DNA of 64,000 nt from Clavaria fumosa (Eukaryota > Basidiomycota > Agaricomycetes > Agaricales > Clavariaceae): assembly GCA_951802425.1 (NCBI GenBank), contig OX637799.1, forward strand, positions 1,364,001 to 1,428,000. The letters are read 5' to 3'. How positions within the stretch are numbered: position 1 is the stretch's first letter; each line of letters opens with the position of its first letter. Made by a program: the position numbers and the translations under genes. The notes beneath the pieces are model-generated. The model was not told where the DNA came from and did not search any database. It saw nothing but the letters and a program-made list of their open reading frames with translations. Positions 26,731-37,414 of the stretch are shown in pieces.

Positions 26731-27455
26731 TGTCAAGGTCCTAACAAGGTTAGCGGCGAAGGGGTTAGCGGAGCGGAGCGGAGATATTCTATCGGAGTCT
26801 GGTCGGAGTCCGATATCGGAGAAACGGAGAAGTAAACACGAGGAAGAGAGACTTATGGGACTGCGGCCTCAACGTATGTGTTGTGCCACCGCGTATATAC
26901 GTGTCCCTATTTATCAAACAAGAACAATACCTAAGGGAGGATCAGAACACAAGTCAAAACTCCGAAGTTGATCGGAGTCCATCGGAGTTGGTCGGAGTTG
27001 ATCGGATGATGTGGAGAACGTCGAGGATGATGAGGACAAAAGCTCAGAGATGTTTTTAGGATCAAGAGACGTTAATATTCCAACTGAGGAGCAGGGAGAT
27101 ACAGGTGGAAACTTATACTGCAAGGACAGAGTATAGGAGTAATGTGAAACAATGTACATATCAAATTACTAGGAGAGTTTCACCACTTGTGCCTGTGCAA
27201 TTTTCCTGGAACAAAGAAACAACAACAAAAGCGACTCCCATGGGTCAAGGGTATCCTCTCAGTAGTGAACAGAATGAGGGGATGGAGGGAGAAGGTTCTA
27301 GAACGAAGTCCGAATGGTCCGAAGGTCGGCGGAGTAAAGTCCGATGAAGATGCGGAGCGGGGTGTACGGAGTTACAGCGGAGCGGATCGGAGTGGGTACG
27401 GAGCTCGGAGTCCAGGGCGGGGATAGTGCTTATGCAAGCGGATGGGGTCGTAACA
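26731..27455 (-). repeat. Element C 3' LTR
   Basis: 725 bp, TGTCAAGG...CGTAACA. It contains a cluster of CGGAG(T) motifs (26968-27004 and again 27300-27420). The paired copy is at 34188-34912. Confidence 0.95.
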
Positions 27456-27684
27456 GTATCCTCCTCTTAGGGTCGAACCCCTGAGACCCTGTGGCCAAAG
27501 TCCGCGTGAACACGTGGCTCCCATATCAAGTTAGCACCAGAGTTTCGCAGCACTTCGATCGGAGTCTGAAATTTTTTTTGGGGGTTAAAACGATTGTGTG
27601 CGTCGCACTCCGCTTTTCTCTTCCTTAATTCATCACTCCCACCACTCGCCCCTAACATGGGCAATTCCTTTCAAAAAACTTATC

Positions 27685-28627
27685 ATGTCCAACACGCAAT
27701 CGACGCCCGGAGCCGGGCCCAGTCGCCCCTCCCGCCCTCGCCCACGACCCGTCGTCGCCGCCCCCACACAACCTCGCGCGGTGGACGAGGACCCCGAGAT
27801 CGCTGCCCTCACGAAGAAAATTAACGCGTTGAGGGAGAAAAGGGCGAGGGAGGCGGGAGGAGGAGGAGAGGGCGAAGGCGGTGGAAGCGAAGCGGAGGGC
27901 GGCGGAGGTGGCGCGGGAGCAAGGGGTGGGGAGGAAGCGGTCTCCGACACCGGAGACGGAGGCGGATCGTGCGGAGTGTGCGTGATGCCATAGGTTGGGG
28001 GTGGCCTGTGTGTGGCCAAGTGGGGGGCGGGGGATGGCCTGCAACGCCTGTGCGGGGGCGAAGCAGAAGTGCGGAGGAGGAGAGGCGGAGAGGCTGGAGC
28101 GGAAAAAGGCGAAGGGGACGCGGACCAAGCGGTCCGCGGAGTCGGAGGAGGATAGGGCGGAGATGTGGGTGCCGCGGGGTTGGCGGATGGAGGAGGAGGT
28201 TAAAAATTTGATGCAGGCCACGCATAGCGTGGTCCTGAGGGGGGTGTTTGCGATGGAGGAGTGGAGGGTGGAAGCCGCAGCGGAGCGGAAGGCCGCGGCG
28301 GAGGATCGGAAGATTCTCCGCGGGATTTTGGAGAAGTGGGGGAAGAGGATGGAGGTGGCGGAGAAGGCGGAGGCAGCGGAGGAGGTGAGGAAGGAGAAGG
28401 CAGAGGTTCTGAGGGCAGAGGCGGAGGAAGCGGAGACGGAGGACATGGTGGTGGAGATGACGGGGAAGGAGAAGGAGAAGGGAAAGGCGAAGGAGGTGGG
28501 GTCGGAGAAAGAGGCGGAGGAAGAGGCGGAGGCAGAGGTGGAGGCAGGAGAAGTGGGAGCGGAGTCCGGGCTTAAGGAGCCCGAAGGAATTTTGCAGGCG
28601 TCGCCCGGCTCGCCCCCCTCCGCCTAA
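27685..28627 (+). pseudogene. antisense accessory gene of element C: Cys-cluster, charged coiled-coil protein
   Basis: It runs opposite to gag-pol, between pol and the 3' LTR. The start MSNTQSTPGAGPSRPSRPRP is followed by DEDPEIAALTKKINALREK. A frame change within the GGA-rich stretch near 27855-27870 moves to the frame reading AKAVEAKRRAAEVAREQ and KRSPTPETEADRAECA. A TGA at 27983-27985 falls where CGA fits. Then comes CHRLGVACVWPSGGRGMAC and CNACAGAKQKC. About 180 further residues are Ala/Glu/Lys/Arg-rich and likely coiled coil, ending QASPGSPPSA at TAA 28625-28627. The cysteines form CxxC-x6-C followed by CxxC-x6-C, reminiscent of zinc-cluster DNA-binding proteins. I recall similar proteins in TE-rich agaricomycete genomes, but function is unknown. 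Confidence 0.7.
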
Positions 28628-28661
28628 AAAATAAAAATTTTATATACTTGTATTTATTGTT

Positions 28662-28699
<38 letters not shown>
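28662..28699. repeat. poly(T) run in element C
   Basis: An uninterrupted run of more than 30 T lies just downstream of the antisense gene's stop codon. A second T-rich run lies at 28951-28975. In element sense these are poly(A). The exact lengths may be assembly-sensitive. Confidence 0.85.
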
Positions 28700-28707
<8 letters not shown>

Positions 28708-29158
28708 TTTTTGTTTTTATCTTTGAACTCGAGTGAAAAGTAAGCGGAGTGAAAGGAAAATAAAGTAAGACAATACGGAGAAGACAAAGAGAGGTTCAGA
28801 GTCGGACTTGGGAGAAAAAATCAAAGGTTCGGAGTTTACGGAGAAAAGGAATAAGAAGAAAGGAGGTTTTTTAGAGTTTTCGGAGTTTTCGGAGGCAGGA
28901 ACAGAGAGAGAGACGGAGAGACGGAGAGACAGAGAGACAGAAATACAGATTTTTTTTTTTTTTTTGTTTTTTTGGAGAAGACGGAGAAGCGAGAGATGGA
29001 GTAGTATAGAACAGAAAATGTACGTAAGTAGAAGCATAAGAGAGATTTCGGGGTATCGGAGTGAACAGAGAAAAGAGACGGAATTGGATTGAATGGAAAA
29101 TGTACGTAAATAGAAGTATAAGAGAAATGTCGGGGTATCGGAGTGAACGGAGAAAGGT

Positions 29159-32100
29159 CTAGAGGGTATTGAGAGGTCCGGGCTTGTTCGGATAAGCTTG
29201 GTGGAAATCTGAAACGGCCTCGGAGGCATGGACAAGTTCCGTAGCGGGAAGCCAGGATGTTTCCTCATCAGTTCCTTCGTATCCGGACCACCGCACCAGG
29301 TATAGGAGTTTGCAGGTGCGGCGTTTGTCGATCTTGGAGTCGAGCACTTCGGAGATTTCGTGCTCTAAGTCTCCATCGATCTCTACTGGAGGAGGCGGGG
29401 TGATGGTATGATTTGGAATTGTATTTGGAGTGACTGGCTCCAGCATGGAAATGTGGAAGATGGGGTGGACGGCTCGCATGGCCTCGGGGAGTCGGAGTAC
29501 GAAGGAGTGCGAACCGGCCTCTCCGATGATCTCGAAAGGTCCGAGGAACTTGTCGGAGAGTTTTTTGGAGGGTCTGGTCATACGGAAAAACTTCGCCTTT
29601 ACATATACTCGGTTTCCGACCTTAAACTCCAGTGCCGGAGTCCGACGTTTGTCCGCCGGACCCTGATAGCGACTCTGCACTTCGGCGATTTGGTTATGGA
29701 GTTCTTGGTGCAGCTGATCCAAGTCTACAGCGAGCTCTCGGGCACGGACCGAAGTTACTTCGCGTTCGGGAAATACCGAGATATTCAGATGATAACCCTT
29801 GTTCGTGAAGAACGGAGAAACCCCAGTGGTGGCGCTCGGGGCATTGTTGTAGGCAAACTCGGCGAGGGGTAGGAGCTGTGACCAGTTGTCCTGCTGGTAA
29901 TTGCAGTAACAACAGAGGTATTGTTCCAACGTCTGGTTAGTCCGCTCCGTCTGTCCGTTGCCCTCTGGATGATATCCGGAGGTGAAGTGTAAAGTCATGT
30001 CCAGGACTTTACCCAATGAGCGAAAAAAAAACGGGAAATGAACTCGGAGCCGCGATCGGAGGTGACATGTGACGGAACTCCATGTTTTGAGAAGACGTGG
30101 AATACGAATAGATGGGCCAACTCCGCGGAGTTCACTTCGTCGGTCGTCGGGATGAAGATTCCCTGCTTCGTAAACCTATCAACAACCACCAATATTGTGG
30201 TAAAACTGGAGCTCTCAGGGAGTTGCTTGATGAAATCCATCAAAATGGAATTCCACGGTTTCTCGGGTATGGGTAGCTGCTTGAGCGTTCCATATGGCTT
30301 ATGCCGAGGGGCTTTCGCCCTACCACAAGTCGTGCAAGACTTGCAAAAGTCCGATACGAATCCTCGGAGTTTCGGCCAGGTATAATCCCTGAAGACCAAG
30401 GCCGTAGTCTTGGTCCGACCGAAATGTCCGGCGAGCAGGTGATCATGTCTCGCGCGTAAAATGCGGAGTCGGAGGTCATTGACGTCCGGTACATAAATCC
30501 GTCCGCACTCGCGGAGAAGTCCGTTGTCGTCCATGGACCACTTAGGGTCCGCGGAGTTCGAGCGGAGGTCTTCTAGGATCGGGACGGTCACAGGATCGAG
30601 CAAGAGTCCAGACCGGATGTCCTCTCGGAGTTGATGATCGTCAATCACAAACGACGCGCAGAGTGCGGGTACGTAAAGCAACGAGGCTCGGAGAGACGAT
30701 ATCAATTGTTCGCTGGAGAACATCGGCCGGAGGTTTTGCGGATTGACACGGGCATAGTCGCTATCCCCCTCTTTGGGATAGACGTCCCAACGTCTAGTCA
30801 ACGCATCGGGTTTCATTCCGAGGTGCCCGGGGCGGAATCGGATCATGAAATTGAACTGGGAAAGGAACTCCGACCACCTGGCTTGACGCCGGGTGAGCAG
30901 GCGGACCGTGGAGAAGTACTCTAGGTTCTTGTGGTCGGTAACAATGTTGACCGGAATTTCAGAACCTTCGAGATAGTGCCTCCAAGCGGTAAATGCCTCA
31001 AATATAGTGAGAAGTTCCTTATCGTGGGTGTCATAGTTCAGTTCGGAGATGCCTAGGGTGCGGGAATGAAAAGCGATAGGGTGGACTTCACTGTCGGAGG
31101 CGACCGTAGAAAGTATCGTGGCGACAGCGTAGTCCGAGGCGTCCGTTTCGACTATCAGCGGAGCTCCAGGTATGAAGTGCGAGAGGATCGGAGCCGTGGA
31201 GAACGCGGTTTTTAGATAGTCAAATGCGGACTGGCAATCGTCGGACCACTGCCACTCGATGTTTTTATGCATCAAGCGGTTCATCGGAGCGACGATCTCG
31301 GAATAGCCATGGACGAAGCGGCGGTAGAAATTGGCGAACCCGAGGAAGGACTGGACATCCTTGACCTTCCGCGGAGTCGGCCAATCCTGTATAGTTTTCA
31401 CTTTAGCCGTGTCCATAGAAAGTCCGGACGGAGATAAAACAAATCCGAGATACTCCACGGTTTCAGCGTGAAATTCACACTTAGCCGGGTTCAGGAGGAG
31501 ACCGTGCTCCCGGAGCCTTCGGAGTACCTCTCGGACGTGCTCAACATGTTGTTTCGGATCCTCGGAGTAAATTAGGATGTCGTCGAGGTAGACGACCATG
31601 AACGTGTCGAGAAGGTCGGAGAATATGTCGTTCATAAAGTGCTGGAATGTGGCGGGCGCGTTTGTGAGCCCGAAAGGCATCACACACCATTCAAAGGATC
31701 TGTATCGGGTGCGGAATGCGGTCTTCCATTCGTCACCCTCAGGACCAGGTGATACGCATGTCAGAGGTCGAGTTTTGTATAGATTCGGGCTTTTCCTGGA
31801 ACGTCAAGAAGATCTTTAGTCAGTGGGAGCGGATAACGGTCTTTTTTGGTCAATTTATTGAGACCACGGAAATCAACGCATAATCGGAGCGTTCCGTTCT
31901 TCTTCCGGACAAAGAGCACAGGTGCTCCGTGCGGAGAACGGCTTGGACAGATAAATCCGATGTGGAGGTGCTCGTCCAAAAACTCGCAGAGTTTGCTGAG
32001 TTCGGACTGCGACAGAGAGTAGACCACACCTGGCGGAGGGGATTGGCCATCCAGCAGGTTGATCTTTAAATCATACGGTCGATGCGGAGCAAGGGTATCT

Positions 32101-32975
32101 GCCTTCTTTTTACTGAAGACATCTGGGAAGTCCCTGTACTCCTCCGGAACGGAGAGGAGGTCCTGGGGGGTGGTGTTGGGGACGTTGAACGAAGCGGAGG
32201 CCGCGCGCGCGGACTTGCTCGACAACGTCATGCCAAAGACTTGGGACCCGCAAAGTCCACAAGCCGTGACGAATGCGGCAGCATTCACAAAAGAAACTTT
32301 GGGTGTCTCCTGGAGAGACGGAGTAGACGGAAAGGTCAGAGACTGGGTCAAAGACGGAGACAGAGGCAGAGATGGAGACGGAGTCCGGGTCTGGTTCGGA
32401 GTCACTGCAGACGACATTTGAACCGGAGCACACGGAGCGGAGACAGACAGAGGGACAGAGGTGGACAGAGGGACAGAGTAGAGAGTGCTGGCCAGTGCAC
32501 CCTCTGGATCAGATTTCGGAGTTTTCTCCTCTTTCGTAGATGGTCTGGGCTTTATCTGGCCAGTAATCCAGTCAACCAGCGGGTTGTTTTGGAACAGCCA
32601 ATTCATTCCCAAGATCACATCACTAGAGGGATCAAGATCGGTAACTACACACAAGATGTCGGTCGGATCCATGGCGGAGAGCCGAATGGATAACCAGACC
32701 GCTTCGGTAACCCATATGGAGGTGGTCCCGTTAATAAAAACAACCTCCCGAGGGGTCACCGGAGTTTTCGGAAGATGGAAGCGAGAAGCAAATTTGGCGT
32801 CAATGAAACAAAGTTCAGCGCCGGAGTCTATCATAGCTTTGAACGGAGACGAAATAGAAGGAGAGGAGGCAAGAAGGGAAAGAGAATGATGAAAGGAAAG
32901 GGTATCGAGTATCGGTTCCATACGATCGGAGTCGGAGCAGCCGGAGAGTCGTACTATGCTCTCTGGGCTGCTCAA
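29159..32975 (-). pseudogene. Element C pol: protease to chromodomain, broken
   Basis: Entry is by a -1 frame change from gag. The protease has FKAMIDSGAELCFIDAKF, with active-site DSG intact. RT starts FLDEHLHIGFICPSRSPHGA and has the active site FMVVYLDDILIYSEDP. RNase H is LIVETDASDYAVATILS. The integrase has HFGRTK, CKSCTTCGRAK, DFIKQLPESS, SDRGSEFISRFF and the Glu-containing HPEGNGQTERTNQ. The chromodomain LLYLVRWSGYEGTDEETSW follows, and pol stops at 29159-29161. Breaks: TGA at 31761-31763 (LDL*HAYHLV, CGA expected), a small deletion frameshift near 31747, and a one-base shift in the 9-base A/T run at 30023-30031 in the integrase. The last could be an assembly error. Confidence 0.92.
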
Positions 32976-34147
32976 TCTTTTTTTGGCATGGAGTCACCTC
33001 CCTCGGAGGTGATTCGTGCAGCGCTGGCACTGGCCTGCGAGGTCCACTTACGACACTCGTTGGCTTTGTGGCCCGCTATTCCACAGAAGAGGCACAGATT
33101 ATTATCGAAATGCCGTTGGCGTTCCTCTGGAGTCAGTTTTCCATCCTGACCCAGATGGGCCTTCTTTGTGTCGCTGGAGCTACTGGAGTTAGCGGAGCCC
33201 TCAGCGACCTTTGGAACGGAGTTCCCAGAAGTCGAACCGGAGTTCACCGGACGCTTATCCGAGGGTTTCTCGGACTTGGTATTAGCGCCGGAAGTGCTCG
33301 GGGACTTGGGAGTATCCGAAGTCTCCTTTTTTATGGTGTTGTTAGGCGTCGGAGCTTTAACGGAGTCCCGAGAGATCTCCTGCTGACGAGCCCAATAACG
33401 GCCATCGATCGCACTGGCTTGCTCGCGGAGTCCGCGGAGCGTGTCCGCGCGGTTAACGCGGGCCAGTTCGTCTTTGATGCGGCTAGCAAGTCCTTTGTAG
33501 AACTGCCGCTGCAACGCGTACTCGTCCCAATGGACAATGGACGCGAATCTGTTGAACGAAATGGTATATTTCGTCAACTTCTGGTCCTCGCGCATCCGGA
33601 GGCGTTCGAGTTCGAACTCCGCCTCGCGGACCGCGTCGTAAGGACCAAAGTTCTCTGTGAGTTGAGCAACGAACATCTTATAGTTCGAAAGAACCGGATG
33701 GTCTTCACCATCCAGGATCATTGGTTCAAACCATTCCAAGGCGAAGCCTTGGAGAAAGGAAAGGACATAGCGTACCTTATGAGAATCGGATTTGAACGCT
33801 CTTGGGCGATCAAGGAAGTTTAACTGGCATTGGACCAAGAAGCTTTTCAACTTCTTAGCATCCGAGCCATCAAATGTGTTGGGGTCGTGTGGTTTTACCA
33901 TATCCGGGCGCTTGTTGGCATTGATAATTTGCTGAAGAAGGCATGCCGGAGTTGGTTCGCACTCTGCTCGAGGTGTCAGAGGTTCATTTAGCTCGTCGTC
34001 GTCGTCAGTGACCGCGGGATCTGACTCTTTGTCGTGGTCCGGAGGTCCGGACACACTCGGAGTCGGAGTATTGTCGGCCGGTTCTGGAATGTCGACGTCG
34101 TCGGCAACAGGAGGTGGAGGTCTAGCACCAGAACGTGTAGTAGGCAT
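32972..34147 (-). CDS. Element C gag polyprotein
   Basis: An intact 391-residue frame. The start MPTTRSGARPPPP is 40 bp from the 5' LTR. The capsid-type gag region reads LQQIINANKRPDMVKPHDPN, FLVQCQLNFLDRP, ALEWFEPM and RLRMREDQKLTKYTISFNRF. A Ser/Thr/Lys-rich linker precedes the CCHC zinc knuckle LCLFCGIAGHKANECRKW. It ends at a run of seven A followed by GATTGA, the likely frameshift site into pol. Confidence 0.93.
   Translation of the reverse strand: MPTTRSGARPPPPVADDVDIPEPADNTPTPSVSGPPDHDKESDPAVTDDDDELNEPLTPRAECEPTPACLLQQIINANKRPDMVKPHDPNTFDGSDAKKLKSFLVQCQLNFLDRPRAFKSDSHKVRYVLSFLQGFALEWFEPMILDGEDHPVLSNYKMFVAQLTENFGPYDAVREAEFELERLRMREDQKLTKYTISFNRFASIVHWDEYALQRQFYKGLASRIKDELARVNRADTLRGLREQASAIDGRYWARQQEISRDSVKAPTPNNTIKKETSDTPKSPSTSGANTKSEKPSDKRPVNSGSTSGNSVPKVAEGSANSSSSSDTKKAHLGQDGKLTPEERQRHFDNNLCLFCGIAGHKANECRKWTSQASASAARITSEGGDSMPKKD
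32978..32984 (-). promoter_or_regulatory. putative -1 ribosomal frameshift slippery site at the gag/pol junction of C
   Basis: On the minus strand the gag end reads CCA AAA AAA GAT TGA. The heptamer A-AAA-AAA fits the X-XXY-YYZ rule in the gag frame. A -1 slip reads AGA TTG AGC AGC CCA, which is exactly the open pol frame, bypassing the TGA at 32972-32974. Confidence 0.7.
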
Positions 34148-34187
34148 TGTTAAGTTTGTATATACGAGGTTTGAAGTTCGAATATAC

Positions 34188-34912
34188 TGTCAAGGTCCTA
34201 ACAAGGTTAGCGGTGAAGGGGTTAGCGGAGCAGAGCGGAGATATTCTATCGGAGTCCGGTCGGAGTCCGATATCGGAGAAACGGAGAAGTAAACACGAGG
34301 AAGAGAGACTTATGGGACTGCGGCCTCAACATATGTGTTGTGCCACCGCGTATATACGTGTCCCTATTTATCAAACAAGAACAATACCTAAGGGAGGATC
34401 AGAACACAAGTCAAAACTCCGAAGTTGATCGGAGTCCATCGGAGTTGGTCGGAGTTGATCGGATGACGTGGAGAACGTCAAGGATGATGAGGACAAAAGC
34501 TCAGAGATGTTTTTAGGATCAAGAGACGTTAATATTCCAACTGAGGAGCAGGGAGATACAGGTGGAAACTTATACTGCAAGGACAGAGTATAGGAGTAAT
34601 GTGAAACAATGTACATATCAAATTACTAGGAGAGTTTCACCACTTGTGCCTGTGCAATTTTCCTGGAACAAAGAAACAACAACAAAAGCGACTCCCATGG
34701 GTCAAGGGTATCCTCTCAGTAGTGAACAGAATGAGGGGATGGAGGGAGAAGGTTCTAGAACGAAGTCCGAATGGTCCGAAGGTCGGCGGAGTAAAGTCTG
34801 ATGAAGATGCGGAGCGGGGCGTACGGAGTTACGGCGGAGCGGATTGGAGTTGGTACGGAGCTCGGAGTCCGGGGCGGGGATAGTGCTTATGCAAGCAGAT
34901 GGGGTCGTAACA
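34188..34912 (-). repeat. Element C 5' LTR
   Basis: 725 bp, same ends as the copy at 26731-27455. In element sense it precedes gag by 40 bp. That short leader should contain the primer-binding site, but no classical TGG start is visible. Confidence 0.95.
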
Positions 34913-34917
34913 GGGAG

Positions 34918-36545
34918 CAGGGAAGTTCATCCCACTTTGCTTCACTAAACACCAAAGGGTAGCGGCTGGGCCAATCGGGGGTAGGGCCAGAGTTGGGAAA
35001 ATGGGTGTCCAGAATACTTGTGGATGCGAGGGTACTCATTTTCAGGGGTGCAGAGGCTCAAGGGGATGGGGAACACTGTGGGGGGCAGCGGGTAAGGCTC
35101 AGCTCTGCCTTCTGCCAGTCGATATCCGGGTTATGCCACTTGAGACAGTCATGCCCAAGGATGACCTTGTGGGACTGGGTCTTTCCCAGCAGAAAGTGGA
35201 TCCGCTCCTGGTGGTCACCAACTCTCACCAGCACCTCTATCCCATACCGGACCTTTCCATTCCTGTTCTGTGTCCCATCCACATTATACATGGTGATTGG
35301 GTTCAGCAGGAGAGATGGCTCCAGTCCCACTCCTTTCGCCCACTCCAAATCCATGAAGCAGTTGGTGCACCCTGAGTCGACAAGGGCCTTCATTGTGGTC
35401 CCTTTGCCAGTGCTGAAAGCCTCCAAGTGCACCTGGATGGCTAGCTCTCGTGGCACATGTTTCCGCACTTCTGGCCGCACTCTGGTTAGGTGCTCTGCCA
35501 GTCTCACTTCCTCCTTCACCTCAGCCCCAATTCGGGTATGTCTCCGCTGCAAGATAGTATATCGGGGTATACTTGCAGCAGGCACAGGGACGGAAAGGGG
35601 GCTGGCACACTTCTTCTCCCCTGTGGGAGTCCTCCTCTCTTTCTCACACAGCTCTATGCAGGCTCGGAGCCGTGCAATCTCTTTCTCATATCCCTCCGCC
35701 ATTTGGGGGGCACATGGTGCTGCCCGGGTTTGGGCCCTTGGGACCTGCAGACGCGTATCAGGCAGGGGGCAGAAACGGACAGCATGGCCAGTCTGGTGGC
35801 ATCAGAAACAACATCTCTCATCAGCAGGGGCCCATCCTCGGGCCATGGCCACATCTGGAGTACACAGCAGAGGGGTCACAAGAGGTTGCGAAATGGTCAC
35901 AGCAGGTCACGGTAGGGTTGTGGTGGGTCGCGCGGGGGTCACAGTGGGTCACGGTGTCCGTTCTGTGAGTATCCCATCCAGTCGCCTTTGCTGGGCATCA
36001 AGCCTCTCAGCCAGCACCTTCCATTCTCCATATGTCTCTGGCATCGGGGAGACACCATAGATTCTCTCCACCAACCTCCTACTCAGGTTCAACTCCAGCC
36101 AATGGACTAGGATTCCTGAGTCCTTCTCTGCACTCAACTTCACCTGTCGGAACAGCATCTCAAATTTCACGAAGAACTCTGGTGCTGTCATGGCACCCTG
36201 TTTCAGCCCTGCAATATCGGCAAGGGCAGTCGCACGGTCATTCAGGTCATCGAATGTGCGCTTCATCTCCTCCACAAACTCTGCCCAGGTTCTGGCCTTG
36301 CCACTACCCAGGATCTCTTCCACCTTCATATTCGCCCACTCTGCAGCGAATCCTTCTCCAGTAATTTTGCTCAGAGCAAAAAGGACCTTCACCAGGTCCA
36401 CAGTGTAGATCGTCGGGTTTGCCATAAACAGGAGGTGAAGGGATCGGAGGAACGTACGGAAGTTCCTTTTCTGCCCATCAAAGGGGGCAACAGATAGGTC
36501 AAGCCTCATAGGTTGGGCTACAGGCGGGGCAACATGGTCTGCCAT
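34918..36545 (-). pseudogene. Element B gag and protease, broken
   Basis: The gag start MADHVAPPVAQPMRLDLSVA leads into the capsid (FDGQKRNFRTFLRSLHLLF, EWANMKVEEILG, GAMTAPEFFVKFEMLFRQ). The zinc knuckle reads CCF*CHQTGHAVRFC, with a TGA replacing an Arg. The protease has active site ALVDSGCTNCFMD and HDCLKWHNPDIDWQ. Four in-frame TGA interrupt it: at the end of capsid (35949), two upstream of the protease, and 35058. Each fits CGA. The frame then continues to 34918, where element C begins, and resumes in RT on the far side of C. Confidence 0.9.
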
Positions 36546-37119
36546 CACAGGCCCTGGATGCTGTAAATAAAGTTCCAGGCCTTGGGCACTCAGGATTTCT
36601 TCGATCTCTTAACAGTCCTGTCCTCTTAGGCTGCTCTTCTGTGTACTTATGTACCTATAGAACTCTTATTCTATGAAACTTTTGTTAACGTGGGGCCCAA
36701 ATGGTGTCCCAGGTGGTCGCTCCACAACTCCTAATGAGTTGCCCGTGCACCCTTCTGACAATGGTCACAGAGCAAGGGCCCTGTCCACTGGACCAGGAAA
36801 CTACAGAAAGACTATGTAGGGGCCTTTCCTTGCCCTGTACACTACACGATTCACTGGTACGTAGCTGCAAAACAAAGTTCTGGGCCTTGGGCACTCGGTA
36901 TCACTTGGGGAGGGTCACAGTTGACTTCCTCCTGGTCTGGTCACGTGTATCTACACACAGTAAAAATTTCATGCGGTTCTGTTACACACCGCGGGCAGGG
37001 TAAAGGAGAAGAGGATGATAGGGGCTGAGCTGTGACAACGTGTCACAGTTTGAAATTAAGGGTCCAGGCTAGCCGGGTTAGGACATGGGGCTAGGGCGGA
37101 CAGGCGGATCTTAGTATTA
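36546..37119 (-). other. Element B 5' leader
   Basis: About 570 bp between the 5' LTR and gag. No coding frame was recognised. The segment next to the LTR (element sense TAATACTAAGATCCGCC) is where the primer-binding site should be. Confidence 0.7.
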
Positions 37120-37409
37120 TATCAGACTGGGTCTCACACAACTTAAGCGTAAGGTCATGACGACAATACTAAGATAAGGGGAAAAGGGTACAAGAATGGA
37201 AAAGACGTAGTATATATAGCGAACGCTTCGGCATTTGCCGGCGTTCCCATGCTCGGACCTCTCGGATCATGTGATGCGCCCAGGCCCAGGTCATGTGATC
37301 TTACGATTATGTAATCTGACCACAGCCACAGGTCATGTGACCTTCCAACAACCCTCCCCAGTTTCTCCACAACTGCACTTTGGGATGGCTTACATAAGCG
37401 ATCCTAACA
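37120..37409 (-). repeat. Element B 5' LTR
   Basis: 290 bp, same TATCAGAC...CCTAACA ends as the copy at 23604-23893. It is followed by the right copy of GTACT at 37410-37414. Confidence 0.93.
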
Positions 37410-37414
37410 GTACT

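Larger units (their letters stand above)
26731..34912 (-). mobile_element. Element C: Ty3/gypsy chromovirus inserted in B, youngest of the nest
   Basis: Two 725-bp LTRs (26731-27455, 34188-34912) are flanked by the target duplication GGGAG (26726-26730, 34913-34917). Total length is 8,182 bp. A polypurine tract (minus strand AAGAGGAGGATAC) abuts the 3' LTR. Gag begins only 40 bp from the 5' LTR. Gag is intact; pol has one nonsense and two frameshifts. A 1.7-kb segment between pol and the 3' LTR holds an antisense accessory gene and homopolymer runs. LTRs differ at about 13 sites by eye (~98%). Confidence 0.95.
23604..37409 (-). mobile_element. Element B: Ty3/gypsy chromovirus inserted in A's chromodomain
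   Basis: Two 290-bp LTRs (23604-23893, 37120-37409) are flanked by the target duplication GTACT (23599-23603, 37410-37414). The minus-strand polypurine tract GAGGGGGG follows the stop codon and abuts the 3' LTR. Without element C the element is about 5.6 kb. Gag and protease are in one frame at the right (34918-36545). RT, RNase H, integrase and chromodomain are at the left (23905-26730). The LTRs differ at about 8 sites by eye (~97%). Unlike A, C and D, no gag-pol frame change was seen. Confidence 0.95.

Noticed and set aside
27652..28446. 264-codon minus-strand frame opposite the antisense gene of element C
   Set aside because: Composition (Ser/Ala/Pro runs) is the mirror of a Glu/Ala/Arg-rich helix. 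The plus-strand reading has Cys pairs and a consistent heptad-like pattern; the minus one has none.
33068..33823. 251-codon plus-strand frame in element C
   Set aside because: It is the complement of the intact gag frame with its CCHC knuckle.
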